A stretch of DNA of 64,000 nt from Aquilaria yunnanensis (GCA_039654915.1 CM077598.1:76102041-76166040); one strand, 5' to 3'. Positions 1 through 12,619 are shown, counted from the first letter of the stretch. Numbers and translations are program-made. The notes: generated by a model from the sequence alone, not told the origin.

Positions 1-1449
1 TGTTTTATAGACTAATCTAAGGTTATTGTTGTTGCTGCATTTCATGTGTTTGTTGGTTGTGAATGGCTGCTACATTTAGTTGCCAGATCGTCTATATGTG
101 CATTGTGGTTTTTTTTTTTTAGTGTCTTTGGATGCAAGTTTTAATAAGGATCACATTACCTTAAGTAACCAAGTGTTACCCTTACTAAGTTTCTCAATCA
201 AACTTACTCCCCTCAATTCTGTCATTTTCAGGTCCAGCAGAAAGTTCTCATTCAAACTGAAATTTTTGGTTTGATTTTTGATCTGAAATTTCAGGTACAT
301 GAACTTCCATGTGTCTAGTTATGATCTGGAAATTTTGGTGATTTTAGGAGCACATTTGGTATTTTTAGTGATGGTACTTATTGTGTTGTGCAGCAGCTGT
401 CCAGCATCCTGTTTTTGGAGTCCATTGTGTCTCAGGACCTCCTGTAACCTAGGGTACGTATTTAGCTGAGTTAAGGCCATATTATAGTGCATGTATGCAT
501 GTACATGTAGTGTATGTAAAATGAGACAAGTATGTGAACATTTGAGTAATGTTTTGGGTATGTAAGTGATGTGGTGGAAAGCTGCCTAAGTGTGAATGAT
601 GGGCTGCTTACTTGTAAATTCTATTTTGGCAACATAAAGTTATTAAAAGAAAGGGAATCTAATTCCTATTTGTAATGGACATATATGGGATAGCCTTGGA
701 GGGCTTTCCCCTTGTAAATGAAGTGTTTGCATGGTTTGGAAAAATTGTATGGGCAAAATGGTCCAAAAGTTGCCAAAATTTTGACTCTGGACCTAAATTT
801 TAATATCTCCCGATGTAGAATGAATCTTGGTATGAAATTTTGATCACACCTAGAGGACATCTAGAGGGTTAACTGGGATTTGGAATTTCTGGATTTAGAA
901 CCCTGTAGCCAAAGATATGATGTTGCACAGTTGGCTGAGTTACTGTTCATTTGGTCAGAATTTTGTAACCAACTTAAAAAATCCAGAACTTGGTCCAGTG
1001 GTGGGCTATTGATGTAAAAAAAAATATTCTTGGTTTGCTCTAAGTCTCTACTTGATGATGGAGCAAATAAAATAGGGGGTATGAGGCTAGAATGGTACAG
1101 TTTATTAGTCGAAGTTACAGGTGCAGTAGCTGGTCACTAGAACTTAACAAGATTGCCTAATGTGTGGAAGCGAAAACTAAGACATGTGCTAGTGTTTTCC
1201 TTCTTAGCTGCCATAGTGTGCATAAATGTAAATATGTGTGTTGTGGTTAGACCAATGTGTATGAATTTACATAGTTCTCAAGAGGGTCACTTGAGTATCT
1301 ACACTAGGGGTGTTGTTCTGATGACCTACAGGACACACCAAACTTGGGAGTTTAAATGCACATTTCTGGCACCATAATTGGACTACCCCGGAGTGAGTAA
1401 CACCATTGATCCATATATCCTTCTAACATTACACATACAAAATACCCAA
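1..1449. other. AT-rich non-coding sequence, probably retrotransposon-derived
   Basis: I see no convincing coding region here; the few frames of 60-75 codons have no recognisable motif. The stretch is the left flank of the solo LTR at 1450-2867 and is continuous with 2868 onward once that insertion is removed (both sides carry CCCAA). It may therefore be the far part of the long LTR of the minus-strand chromovirus-like element D, whose LTR edge I place at 4283. I could not find the other end of that LTR, so this assignment is an inference. Confidence 0.35.
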
Positions 1450-2867
1450 TGTTGGGTTTCGGGAGCCAAACAGCGCAGTGAAATTTAACCGAAACCCTCC
1501 AGGATCCAAGTGAAACGAGGTAAACTGGGTGTTCAAAAATTTTCATACCTAATTTTCGGTTGAGATCTCTCACTCAACTGTAGAGTCGAATCACAAAACC
1601 TGAATAGTTGACGTGTTCAGGCTCTCTATGGTATCCACACAAGCCTCTTGGGATCACCACGCTTCCACCACGTCCCGGCAGATGTGTTTCTCTTACGCTC
1701 GCAGTGCTAGCTTATGTCCTCCAAGGAATTGCAAGAGAAGAGTGCGGCTCTCCTTTTGGGAGGCTAGGGCAAGGAGACTTGTGAATTTCTCACTAGAAGT
1801 TGTATTTATAGTGAGACTCAATTTTCAGGCCTAATGTATTTCAAAGCCCTAATCCAATTAGGTTTTAATTTCGGGCTTAATAATGGCTCAACTATTGGGC
1901 CCATTATTAATACAAAATTATTGTGAAACGAAAACACAAATTTTTTAGCCCATGCACTCTAATGATCCAAATAGCTCTATGTGTGCGACCCAATAGGCTC
2001 TTACCATGTTGGCAATGATCATAAATCACATTTATGATCATAAGCAATGAGCGGTGTCTAGCAACACATCATTGCTACCCAAGTGACAAGATTGTCGGTG
2101 ATTTGACTAAACCTTTATGATCATCACCGATATATGCCATTGTCCCTTTGTCCAAGATATGAAGACTAAGCACTAGACATGGAATGTGTCACTCTCGTAT
2201 AGCCCAATCTTTGGTTTCTTGATTACCGAGTAGACCAACTTAAACTGATGACATTGATATCGTATATCAACTCATCCGAGCATGGCCATTCATTTTTCTA
2301 AGTCTTACTCTATCAAGGGGCCCGAAGTTATCACTCCCGTTACATAGGAGGGAAAAATCCCATCTTGATCATACAAATCCATCCGCATGATATGTGACAT
2401 ACCCAATGACCTCCTTCAAGTTCACTCAATTACGAGCAACAAAGGAAAGTATCAAAGTAAGTGACTTACACGTAAGGAACCTTGATGATCTAAGGTCGAA
2501 GGACTACATATACCATGATCACTATGAGAATTACTTATGACACTCATATAACGATCCATGAAGTGTTCTCATGGTGGGTCGGTCTAGTACACAAGTTCTC
2601 CAACTTGTACCCATATGTAGACTACATATCTCATATTAGTCTCCACATATGCTAGTCATTATGTATTATTGCAACCCGCTCCACAATAATGCTATACTAG
2701 GGACATTTAAGAATATCATTATTCTAGGGTTACAATTATGTTTATTACGTTACGCAGAAACAAAACAACAAACATAATTGCTGGATTAATGTCTCAATAA
2801 AATATCATGACTAAATGTGCAAAAATACAATCATCTCATGATTGGCGTTTTGGGCACAACACTAACA
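1450..2867. mobile_element. Solo LTR of a Copia-like element (J1)
   Basis: This 1418-bp segment begins TGTTGGG and ends CTAACA, giving TG...CA termini, and is flanked by a perfect 5-bp duplication CCCAA (1445-1449 and 2868-2872). No gag or pol is attached, so it is a solo LTR left by recombination between two LTRs. The same sequence recurs at 53172-54416, which confirms it as a dispersed repeat. Orientation is uncertain; read on the minus strand it starts TGTTAGTG and ends CCCAACA, which looks more like a normal Copia LTR. The Copia assignment rests on terminal sequence and length only. Confidence 0.85.
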
Positions 2868-2872
2868 CCCAA

Positions 2873-4283
2873 CTCATTCACTTGCATTTATACACCACAT
2901 ACATGACAATAACTTAGTTAATATGTACACTAATCTTCCTGGAGAACTTCAAAAGCTCTACGCACTCCAAAAACTTGAAGGAACAAGCTGCTATGTAAGG
3001 CAGAAAGTGCCATTACTAAAAATAGCTAATGTGCTTCAAAAATCATGAAAATTTTCAGTTTACAATTACACATATGGAAGTTAATATAACTTAAATTTCA
3101 CAGAGAAATTTAAATGAAAGCTATTAGTTAGAATGCTCTCTTTTAGGTGCTCCTAAAATGGACAAAAAGGGGGTAAGTCTCTTTGCAGAAACTTAGTAAG
3201 GGCTAATCATTAGAAACTTAAATTTCTAGCAACATACCTAAAATCTAAAGACATAAAAACACAAAAAAAAGCACATATACAAAAATATGGCCATCCAAAT
3301 GCACAAACAAACAGAACACAATCAAATGCAATACTGACAGTAGTACATCATTAGGGTTAGTCCATAAACAATTAAACAAACAATATGTAATCACTATGGC
3401 AGCCCTCCTCAAGCTAATGTTTGGTCATAGGAGGTTAATTGGTCTTATTTAGTACTAAATTGGGCTCCAAAAACCCCTATAAACACTGCCATATTAGTGC
3501 ATGAAAAACAGTAAGGCTGAAACCTTGTTCATGCACTCCCCCTTAATTCATACTTGGTTCCTTCAACTTTTTGCTCTCTACCAAGCATGGCCTTAGTTTC
3601 ATGGATGCTTGGTCATCATCTTAGGATAGTAAAAAACCATGAAACACAAAGATAAAACCTTTACCTAAGCTGTGAAGGTTGAAATCTTCAAGAGACACAC
3701 AATAAACTCAAAAACTAGGGTTCTTCTCTTTCTTGTTGCATCCGATTGCCTTCCTTTGTGATTTCTTGGGAGATTGGGGTGTGGTGGCTATGGAAGATTA
3801 TGGAGAAGATAAGGAAGGAACTTCAGCTAGTGAGGGCCAAACATGTCCAAGGAAAGGCAAGAAATCAAGATATTTTCCTTGGTTTATTTAGTTTAATCTT
3901 AACCCTCACTTAGGTCATTATTAGTATGCCTTAAGAAAAGAATTTTTGGCTTATCTTTAGCCCACTTTTTTCACCTTAGAACTTGGAAATAAAAGGCTAG
4001 GATAATGCTAGAAATGGCCACCTTTGACTCTTGTCAGTGATGCTCCCATTGAGTACCCAAGTCTTAAAATCTTACAATAAAGTCCATAGGTTACTTGTTG
4101 ACCAAGGAATCCATGAGGGTTTTCTTGAAGGTCAAGTAACCATTGTGTGCATCTTTTAAGGAGGTGTAGATTATACACTTTACCCCTCGCATTCCATTAA
4201 CTATAGGGAAAATCATGCTATATAGTGGGTTATAACCATTATTCCTTTATATTGTCATTTTCCCATTTGTTGAGGTACTAACA
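2873..4283 (-). mobile_element. Probable 3' LTR of chromovirus-like element D (part)
   Basis: On the minus strand a pol frame stops at 4301, is followed by a run of 15 G (4286-4300) typical of a polypurine tract, and then by TGTTAG starting at 4283, the expected order for the start of a 3' LTR. The 1.4 kb from there to the J1 solo LTR has no coding frame. The LTR probably continues beyond J1 into 1-1449. I did not locate the far end or a target duplication, so its length is unknown. Confidence 0.55.
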
Positions 4284-4285
4284 TT

Positions 4286-4300
4286 CCCCCCCCCCCCCCC
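4286..4300 (-). other. Polypurine tract of element D
   Basis: Fifteen consecutive C on the plus strand (G on the element's strand) lie directly after the end of the D pol frame and three bases before the TGTTAG LTR edge. This is where plus-strand DNA synthesis would be primed in an LTR retrotransposon. Confidence 0.6.
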
Positions 4301-4796
4301 TTAAAAATTTTGGCCCTCCAAAATTGCCCTAAGCTTAAGGTTGTCATCTAGATACTTCCCCAAGATTTCATTCTCAGTTTCCTAAGTTGCCTCTCTTTTA
4401 GAATGGTTTGACCATTGTACTTTGACCATGGAAATTAATTTGTTCTTTAGCCTTCTGGTATCCTTAGCTAAGATAGCTATAGGTTTCTCTTCATATGTCA
4501 GATTACACTCTAACTGTATGTCTTTAACTTCTATAGCATGCTTTGCATCCAATAGGCATTTCTTAAACATACTAACATGGAAAACATCATGGACACTTGA
4601 CATACTTGGAGGTAGAGCTAACCTATAAGCCACCTTACCAACTCTATCTAATATCTCATGAGGACCAATGTACCTTGGAGCTAGTTTACTTCCTTTTCCA
4701 AACCAGACAGTGCCTTTTGTTGGTGCTACTTTGAGCCACACTATATCACCAGCCTCAAACTCCAAGTATTTTTTTCTTTTGTTCACATAAGCAGTG
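4301..4796 (-). pseudogene. Integrase C-terminal region of chromovirus-like element D
   Basis: The minus-strand translation contains KYLEFEAGDIVWLKVAPT, then KLAPRYIGPHEILDRVGKVA and a YRLALPP...VHDVFHVSMF block, the standard carboxy end of plant Ty3/gypsy chromovirus integrases. A stop at 4382 falls where relatives have EATWE (TGG to TAG); the frame then continues to a natural-looking stop at 4301, just before the polypurine tract. Upstream it is interrupted by the solo LTR at 4797-5646 and continues at 5647. Family assignment is by motif; the lineage within chromoviruses is not determined. Confidence 0.8.
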
Positions 4797-5646
4797 TGAT
4801 AGCCAAAGTGCTATCGCCCTTTAAACCTATAAGCTCGGGCAAAGTGCCATACTCAGGAAGTCAATCGTCAACCGCAAGGAGTACGAGCACCAACCTCAGA
4901 AAAAGGAAGTCTGATACTTTTGGCATTCGACCTCGGTGGTCCACCAACGCCCCTAGGAATGATAGTGCTGACCTCGGGAACATGGTGCATCGCCCCCCTC
5001 GGCAAGGCAACTGAACCAGCCTCAGAGGAGAAAGTCCCTCCACCTTCAGTAGGAGAGAACGTGCCCAAAGGGGGAGCTTCAGTGCCAAGGCGACTTCCAG
5101 ATTACTGAAGACGACTTCCGAAAAAGGACCCCTATTCCGGAGAGCTCCCTTCTACCGAAAGGACCTTGGGAGTACAGCAGAAACAATTAAGGAGCCTCTG
5201 ACATTTTGCCCTTATACGCAACACGCCACCCTCATATGTGCTCTGGCACGCCGCCACCACGTACGTCCTATAACAAAACCCTACTCCGGCCTTAGCCCCT
5301 GACCCGAGTGGCCTGCAGTTGGCTAGAGGCCCCCACACCCAAGGGTACAGGGTACATCCGACCGAACACGTGTCATAATTTGAACGGGTCACATCCCCCT
5401 ATATATTAAGGAAGTGGCCTCAATAAGGGGGATCCCGACACTCAAAAAAGGGAAGAATCTCTCTGCTCCCTACTTACCTTTCGCCTTCAAACACTAACTT
5501 GGGCCTCGGAGGCTCCTCCCTAGAAAAATACTCCGGGGACCTCCTAACCATTGTTCTTTGAGTGTTTCAGGCGGTCTCCCCTAGGAAATATCACCCTCAG
5601 ACGTTTCTCCCTCATCGAAAGTCCCTCATAGTCTGACCATGTCATA
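4797..5646 (+). mobile_element. Solo LTR, divergent Tat-family relative
   Basis: Starts TGATAGCCAAAG like the other Tat LTRs here and shares internal blocks with them: the ACACGTGTCAT region, a TATA-like CTATATATTAAG, and the GGAGGCTCCTCC segment. It is about 850 bp, has no coding sequence and interrupts the D integrase frame. CAGTG occurs on both sides (4792-4796 and 5647-5651), a 5-bp target duplication. The right end then reads GTCATA rather than the usual ATCA, so the terminal base is mutated or the edge is off by two bases. It is more diverged than the other Tat LTRs, suggesting greater age or a separate subfamily. Confidence 0.8.
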
Positions 5647-5835
5647 CAGTGAAGATGATAATGGGCATCACAGTGGTCTTTTCATTAGCTACCCTTAACC
5701 TTTCTTGTATCTTCTTGATTTTGCTTGTCATTTCTTCAATAATGTTATGACCTAAGTCTAGGCTATCTAAGGCTTCTACCCAAGAATAGGGCATCATACA
5801 TCTTCTCCCATAAAGAGCTTCATAAGGTGCCATAC
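5647..5835 (-). pseudogene. Integrase segment of chromovirus-like element D
   Basis: The minus-strand translation reads SMAPYEALYGRRC, the very conserved block downstream of the integrase catalytic core in plant Ty3/gypsy elements, followed by a helix-rich linker. It joins 4301-4796 once the solo LTR is removed, and joins 38859 onward once the 33-kb element C is removed; the residues preceding MAPYEALYG are found across that gap. Both breaks are clean insertions with target duplications. Confidence 0.82.
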
Positions 5836-6698
5836 TGATAGCCAAAGGCTATCGCCTCTATCTGGCCGAACTCCCTGCCACAAGAATGGCCAGAAGAAAC
5901 CGGCGCTACCCGAGAAAAGGTGGGATCATACACCTCGGGAGATAGCAGAAGAGCTCCGAGCTCGGCGCGCCAGGAAACTTGAGGATACTACTAGCCCCCC
6001 CGAGGTTGTAAACAGATCACCTTCGAAAAAGAGGCACCAGCTATCGCGGGCCGAACATGATCTCCCCGAAGGCGAAACTCCTTGAAGCTGGGAACCCCCG
6101 AACTGAGGGCACGTTTCCCGAAAAGGCACCGTCCGTACCAGAGGACGACCTCGCCCAGGGACCTCGGGAGTACGGCAGGAGCATTTAAGGAAGCCTCTGA
6201 CATGTCGCCCACAGACATCACAAGTCGCCTCAAACGGCGCCTTGACACGCTGATGCCATCAAAGTCACATCATGGCCCGTCTCGGCTCGAGGCTCAAGGG
6301 GCCTGCCACCGGCTACTTGCCCCCTACGCCCAGAAATTCAAGAACATCTGACCGTACACGTGTCAAGATCTGAACGGGCTAGGCACTCCTATAAATACCA
6401 GGAAATAATATCTGGCTGGGGGGCGGGCTGGCAAATATCCTGACTCCTCACTCTGAGAAAGTACTACCAGGCGAGTTCACTGAACCCCTCAGTGCTATTT
6501 CCTCTGCCTTCTCTCAGCACCACTGACTTGGGCGTCGGAGGCTCCTCCCCGGAAAAACACCCCGGGGACCTCCTAACCCACTTTTTCTGAGCGTCTCAGG
6601 TACTCTCCCTTGGGCAAAACGGCCACAAGGCGTTCTTCCTCTCCGGGAGTCCCTTCATCACTCACCATGACTACCAACGATTATGCCCCTGGGCATCA
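5836..6698 (+). repeat. 5' LTR of element C
   Basis: 863 bp, TGATAGCC...GGGCATCA. It contains a G-box-like ACACGTGTCA followed by a TATA sequence (CTATAAATACC) near 6390, the expected promoter layout. The gag start codon at 6667 lies inside the LTR, 32 bases from its end. It differs from the 3' LTR by about two dozen substitutions, mostly transitions, and lacks that copy's 13-bp and large internal deletions. Confidence 0.93.
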
Positions 6699-9600
6699 CA
6701 TGGCGCTGTCTGTGGGAACCCGCTCTGACATCGCCGTCGTTGAAACTCGGCGTTCTAAGGACAGGGGACTCCCGAAGTCTCCGTCCGCGCCTGAGACACA
6801 ACCGGCTACTGAGCAAACACTCCCAGGGACTTCTGCGTCTGAGGAAGACCGCCCTCTAGTAATCACTATGAGCTTTATGAGGGAGTTTCAGCGTTCGGTC
6901 GTGGCCGAAATGACACAGCAGATCGACCGAAGATGGTCACAGCAGACACAGACCCAAAGACCTCCCTCACCTGCACGCCTTCGGGGGAAAAGCCCGAGGT
7001 TGACTCATCGCAGTTCAGGAAGCGGGGATCCGCGCAAAGAGTCATCTACGGAGAATATACCCCTCGGGAAATGGCCTGTGGGAAAAGCTGGGTCCAAGCG
7101 ACCGAATGTCTCACAGCGAAGGAGTTCGTCGCCTGAGGCGAGGTCCCTGTCCCCTCAGTGCCAAACTCGCTCCCCGAAGAAGTGCCGACGATCTCCTTTC
7201 CCAGAGGAAGAGCCTAATGCCATAGTTCTCATGGAAAGGATACTAGCATGGCTAGACAGGGTGGAAAAGCAGGTAGCTCGAAAACCCGTCTAGGACAGGC
7301 TGACGGGACCCTTCTGCCAGGATGGATCCCCATTCACCCAGGTGGTGGCCGAGGCAGCCATGCCAGGCGACTTCAGGGTACCTCGGCTGGAGATTTATGA
7401 TGGCCACACTGATCCGCAGGCCCATCTGACCAAGAACAGACGCAGCATGATAATGCATGGTGCTGACGACGCTACCATGTGTAAATGCTTCGAGGTCACC
7501 CTTACGGGACCAGCAACTGCGTGGTACAACTCATTGGCCCCAGGAGCCATGACTGAGTTCCAGGAGTTGTCTACGGCCTTCGCGCAACAATTTATTGGAA
7601 GCCGGCCAACGGCGAAGATGCCTGTTCAGATGTTCAAGATAGAGCAGAGAAACGGAGAAACCATCCGAGACTATGTCGAAAGATTCAACAGGGAGGCTCT
7701 AAGCGTCCTGGACTTTCGGCCTGAAATATGCATCCTCGCTATGACACGGGGCCTTCGGCGAGACTCACAGCTGTTCTATGAGTTCTCAAAAGACCCCCCG
7801 GACACCCTCGGAGAATTTTACCGAAGGGCCGAACAGCACATGACCGCCGAAGAGTTGAGAATGGCTGGGCCAAAGTCCGATCACAACCGCGCCGAAGGGT
7901 CCAATCAGCAAGCGCGACATCCGACCGAACAGGCAGGTCGACCTCGGAGGATGCGGGGAAGCAAACTTCAAAGCTTCACACCCCTGAGCACTACACGGAC
8001 AAACATCCTCATGGCGCTGGAAAGGCAGGGGACGCAGATTCGGCCGCCAAGGGCCATGACCGTTGATAACAAGAAAAACACCAAGAAGTTCTGCCAGTTT
8101 CACCGCGACCACGGTCACGACACCGAAGACTGCTTCCACCTGAAGAAGTACATTGAGTCACTGATAAAACTCGGCCAACTTCAGAAATATCTACGGATGC
8201 CTTCCCCAAAAGGAAGAAAAGATGAGGAAGAAAGGGCCGAAGATGAGGACTACAACTCTGACAGGCGGAGAAACCAAAGTCCGAAAAAGCTCCCTCCTCC
8301 TCCTGCAGGGGTGATACAAACCATCACTATGGGGCTCCTGTCCTCAGAAAGAAAGCGAAAGGCCAGAGAGATTGCGGTCATGGAATATCAGAGTCCGGCA
8401 AAGAAACTAGCTCGCAAAGATAGATCCACCGTCATCTTCCCCCGTGACGATCCGCTCCTAATCATGGCAAGGATAGGGAACTGGGAGGTAAAAAAAGTGT
8501 TGCTTGATGATGGATCAAATACCGACATCCTATTCTCACATTTACTGCCGAATTTGGACATCTCCAGCAGCGAACTCAAGCCTGTCACAACGCCCACCTT
8601 CGGGGTTGGACCGTCCGAACTACCTGTCCTCGGATGGATTGATCTCCTCCTAATGATGAAAGGAACTTCGGTCGACGGAACAGCTGAGTTGTACGCCTCC
8701 ACAATGGCAAGATTTATCGTCTTGGATGTTCCTTCTTCGTACAACGCCATCCTTGGAAGACAGACACAGCGAAACCTGCACAGTCGCCCTGACGTGAAGT
8801 ACTTGACTATCACATTTGCCACCAAGGATGGGGATGCAGAGGTCTTCATAGATCAAGCCGAGGTAAGGAAGGTGTTTGTAAAAGCACGAAAAGCTCTGGC
8901 AAATAACCTCGCACAAACAACGGAGGCAAAGGCACCAAAGAAGGACAAAGAAGGAGATCCCACGAGAGCGAAAACGGAAACAGTGGAACTTGTCCCAGGA
9001 CAATCTACCCGAATAGGGAAGAGCTTGCCCGAAGGTGACAAGAAAAACCTTGTATCTTTTCTACTGGGAAATAAATATCTCTTTGCCTTCTCGCTGAAAG
9101 ACATGCTAGGGGTGCACCCTGGCATAATACAGCATAGCCGCAAAGTAAGCCCGGAAGCAAAGCCTGTCCGGCAAAAGAAGCGAAGCATCTCAGCCCATAA
9201 GAGCAACTTTGTGAAAACCGAAGTCCAGCGCCTATTAGACGCTGAAGTTATCAGGGAGGTCAAAAACCCCGAATGGTTAAGCAACGTGGTGATTGCCACG
9301 AAAGAAGGCAGCAGCAAACTCCGGATGTGCATCGACTTCAGAAACATGAACGATGCTTGCCCGAAAGACTCATACCCTCCTCCGCCAATAGACCAACTGG
9401 TAGACTCAACTGCCGAGTCTGGGCTCCTAAGTTTCCTAGACGCCTTCAGCGGCTACCATCAAATAAGGATGGACCCCGAAGATGAAGAAAAAACCGCCTT
9501 CATCACCGAGGGAGGAACGTACTGCTACGTCAGGATGCCCTTCGGGCTTAAAAATGCAGGAGCCACCTACCAAAGGTTGATGAACAAGGTCTTTAAGGAC

Positions 9601-12165
9601 CAAATGGGGAGAAACATGGAGGTGTATGTTGACGATATGATAGTCAAAAGCAAGCTCCCTCGCAACCACGTTGCAGATCTAGAGGAAACCTTCCAAAAGC
9701 TCAGAACCTTCGGGATTCGTCTCAATCCTGAAAAATGCATGTTCGGGGTGACCTCGGGAAAGTTCCTTGGGTACATGGTATTCGAAAGAGGCATCGATGC
9801 TAACCCCGAAAAAATTAAGGCTCTGCTCGAGTTCCGAACTCCTGCCACAGTAAAAGATGTGCAGAGACTCACCGGAAGAATAACCTCTCTTAGCAGGTTC
9901 ATTTCCAGGTACGGAGATAGGTGTCGGCCTTTCTTCAAAGTCCTCACTAAGGCGGCAAAAAGGGAAGGTGACCTCAGAAGGGATGATCATCCTTGGGATC
10001 AAGACTGCCAAAAAGCATTGGGAAAACTCAAAATATACCTAGCCAGCCTGCCGACTCTGTGACAACCTCGCGAGGGAGAGCCCCTCGTGTTATACCTCAC
10101 CATCACGGAAAAGGCTGTGAGCTTGGTCCTCGTGAAAGAAGAAGGGCTAAAACAATAGCCGGTCTACTATGTAAGCAAATCCCTGCATGACGCCGAAGTC
10201 AGGTACCCTTTGCTGCAAAAAGCTATATACGCCTTGGTGCTTGCAGGGAGAAGGCTGCGACCATATTTTCAGGCTCACCCGATCATCGTCCGAAGTAGCC
10301 TACCACTACGGGATGTTATGAGGAAAGTGGATCATTCGGGAAGGCTCTCCAAGTGGTGTATAGAGCTTGGCGAACACGATATCACCTATGAACCTCGGAA
10401 GGCCATAAAAGCTCAAGCACTGGCAGAATTCATTGCCGAAATATCCACCACTGAGGACAGTCATCCGGATCTGAACGAAGGTGAGCCAGAATGGACCTTA
10501 CATGTTGACGGAGCCTCGGGGTCCGAACACCAGGGAGCTGGGGTAATTATCAGAGGCCCCGAAGGCCTGGAAGTAATGAAGGCTATCAAGTTCAGCTTCA
10601 ACGTCACTCACAATGTGGCTGAGTATGAGGCCCTCATAGCGGGATTACGACTGGCCAGAAAAATTGGGGTGAGAAACTTAAAGGCTCACAGCGATTCCCA
10701 GCTAGTAGTTCGGCAGACGGCAGGAGACTATGGGGCGAAGGACCCAACCTTGGCAAAATACCACGACCTGATAGCAAAACTCATTCAAGAGTTTGACGCC
10801 GTACGGATCGAAAACCTACCTCGGTGAAAAAACGCCGAGGCAGACTGCTTGGCGAAGTCAAAGATCTACACCGAGGTGCTAGACCATCCGAGCATCTCAG
10901 TACTGAGCATAGCGACTTCGGGAAAAGGATGGAGGGACCCAATAAAAAGGTACCTCGTGGAAAATGTGCTCCCCGAAGACCCCGGTGACGCTGCAAAACT
11001 GCAAAGGCGCTCCGGCCATTTCTTCCTAATCGGTGAAGAACTATACCGATAGGGATACGCGAATCTGCTGCAAAGATGTGTGAATGAAGAGGATACTGAA
11101 ATGATCCTTGAAGAAGTCCACAAAGGCATGTGTGGTTCACACATTGGAACTGATGCCCTGGCAGCAGTGATACTTCGCCAGGGATACTTCTGGCCTACCC
11201 TAAGAAAGGACACAAGGCAGTTCGTCCGGAAATGCGGTAGTTGCTAGAGACACGCGAACATCTAGAGGGCACCCTCGGAAATGGTAACTTCGGCTGACTA
11301 TCCCTGGCCCTTCGCAGTCTGGGGTATAGACCTTATTGGGCCACTTCCCTTAGCGCCCGGAGGCGTGAAATTCTGCGTGGTAGCAGTAGACTATTTCTCC
11401 AAATGGGTCGAGGTAGAACCACTAGCAACTATCTCGGCAAAAGAAGTGCAGAAGTTTGTATGGAAGAACATCGTATGCAGATTCGGCATACCGAGGATAC
11501 TAGTGGCTGATAATGGATCCCAATATATAGACAAAGGATTCCAAGAATTTATCAGCGACCTCGGAATAAAGATGCACTTCGCCCCAGTAGCTCACCCCCA
11601 AAGCAACGGGCAGGTGGAGGTATCTAACAGGACCATAAAAGATGGCCTGAAAAAGAGACTGGGGGAAGCAAAAGGGAAATGGCCAGGAGAACTCCAAAGC
11701 GTATTATGGAGTTACCGAACCGCGCCCCGAAGAGCCACAGGGGAGTCTCCCTTCTCACTCATCTTCGGAACAGAGGCCATCATCCCTATCGAGATAGTTA
11801 GACCATCAGTACGGGTGCAAGTATTTGATGAAGGTGGAAACGACCTCGGCCTAAGAATGAAGCTCGACCTCATCGGCGAACACAGAGAAATAGCTGAGCT
11901 GAGAAGAAAACCTTTCCAGCAAAGAGTGGCCGCGACTATAAATTTACGAGCCAGGCCAAAAGAAATCAAGAAAGGGGACCTCGTTCTCCGAAAGGCTGAC
12001 TTTGCACCTCGAAAGCCATCCCACGGTGTACTTCACGCGAACTGGGAATGACCTTATCTAGTTCTTGCGGAAGTACGGAAAGGTGTGTACAAGCTTGGCA
12101 ACACCGAAGGCGTAGAATTGAAAAACACTTGGCACTCAGATGCCCTGAAGAAATTCTACGCTTAA
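6667..12165 (+). pseudogene. Gag-pol of element C, eight nonsense mutations
   Basis: A Tat-type gag-pol polyprotein in one frame from ATG 6667 to TAA 12163-12165, collinear with the intact copy in A. No frameshift is seen, but stops occur at 7291, 10060, 10156, 10825, 11050, 11245, 11263 and 12049. Comparison with A shows seven of these are C:G to T:A transitions (CAG to TAG, CGA to TGA, TGG to TAG) and one is GGA to TGA. The Gag block, CHHC knuckle, protease, YVDD reverse transcriptase and integrase core are all recognisable. The long open stretch 7342-10062 covers Gag through reverse transcriptase. Confidence 0.93.
6701..6720 (+). other. Primer binding site of element C
   Basis: TGGCGCTGTCTGTGGGAACC begins two bases after the LTR end. 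It differs from the sites of A, E and K at one base (C to T at the seventh position). The TGGCGCC start is of the kind complementary to plant tRNA 3' ends; I cannot name the tRNA without a search. Confidence 0.8.
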
Positions 12166-12281
12166 GATGGAGTGGAAGGATTGTGTTGTACAAAAAATAT
12201 CCTAAGTACAGAATGTCCCTGAGAAAAAATTCTTAAGTGTACAAAATGGTGCAAGACAGAATTCCGTGAAGGTGTTCGCCT

Positions 12282-12619
12282 GAAAAAGCGCAGATGTGAT
12301 TTTTCCGAAGTCCCTTGAGCCATCACGCTCGGGAAAATGGAAAACAAAAATCTTGCGAAAGTACTCACCGCAAAAAGCGCAGATGTGATTTTCCGAAGTC
12401 CCTTGAGCCATCACGCTCGGGAAAATGGAAAACAAAAATCTGGCGAAAGTACTCGCCGCAAAAAGCGCAGATGTGATTTTTCGAAAGTCCTTTGAGCCAT
12501 TATGCTCAGAATAATGGAAAAAAATCTCGCGAAAGTACTCGTCGCAAAAAGCGGAGAATAAATTTTTTATGATTGCAGGTTTCCCGAAGTCTCTTGAGCG
12601 AACTTGTTCGGGACAATGG
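12282..12619 (+). repeat. Hairpin-type tandem repeat array of element C
   Basis: Three adjacent units of about 88 bp carry GCGCAGATGTGATTTT, CCTTGAGCCATCACGCTCGG and GCGAAAGTACTC; the first two are nearly identical and the third has drifted. A fourth partial unit has CTTGAGCGAACTTGTTCGG. Each contains a short inverted repeat (GAGC...GCTC). The array lies between the gag-pol stop and the 3' end of the antisense gene. Compared with A, B and K the units here are more homogenised, indicating a recent local duplication in C or its parent. Confidence 0.85.

Noticed and set aside
1153..1834. Small open frames of about 73 codons at the left end
   Set aside because: No motif, no homologue in the repeated copy kept in frame, and part lies inside the J1 LTR.
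4286..4300. Run of 15 C as a sequencing error
   Set aside because: Its position between the D pol stop and the LTR edge is that of a polypurine tract, though the exact run length may be unreliable.
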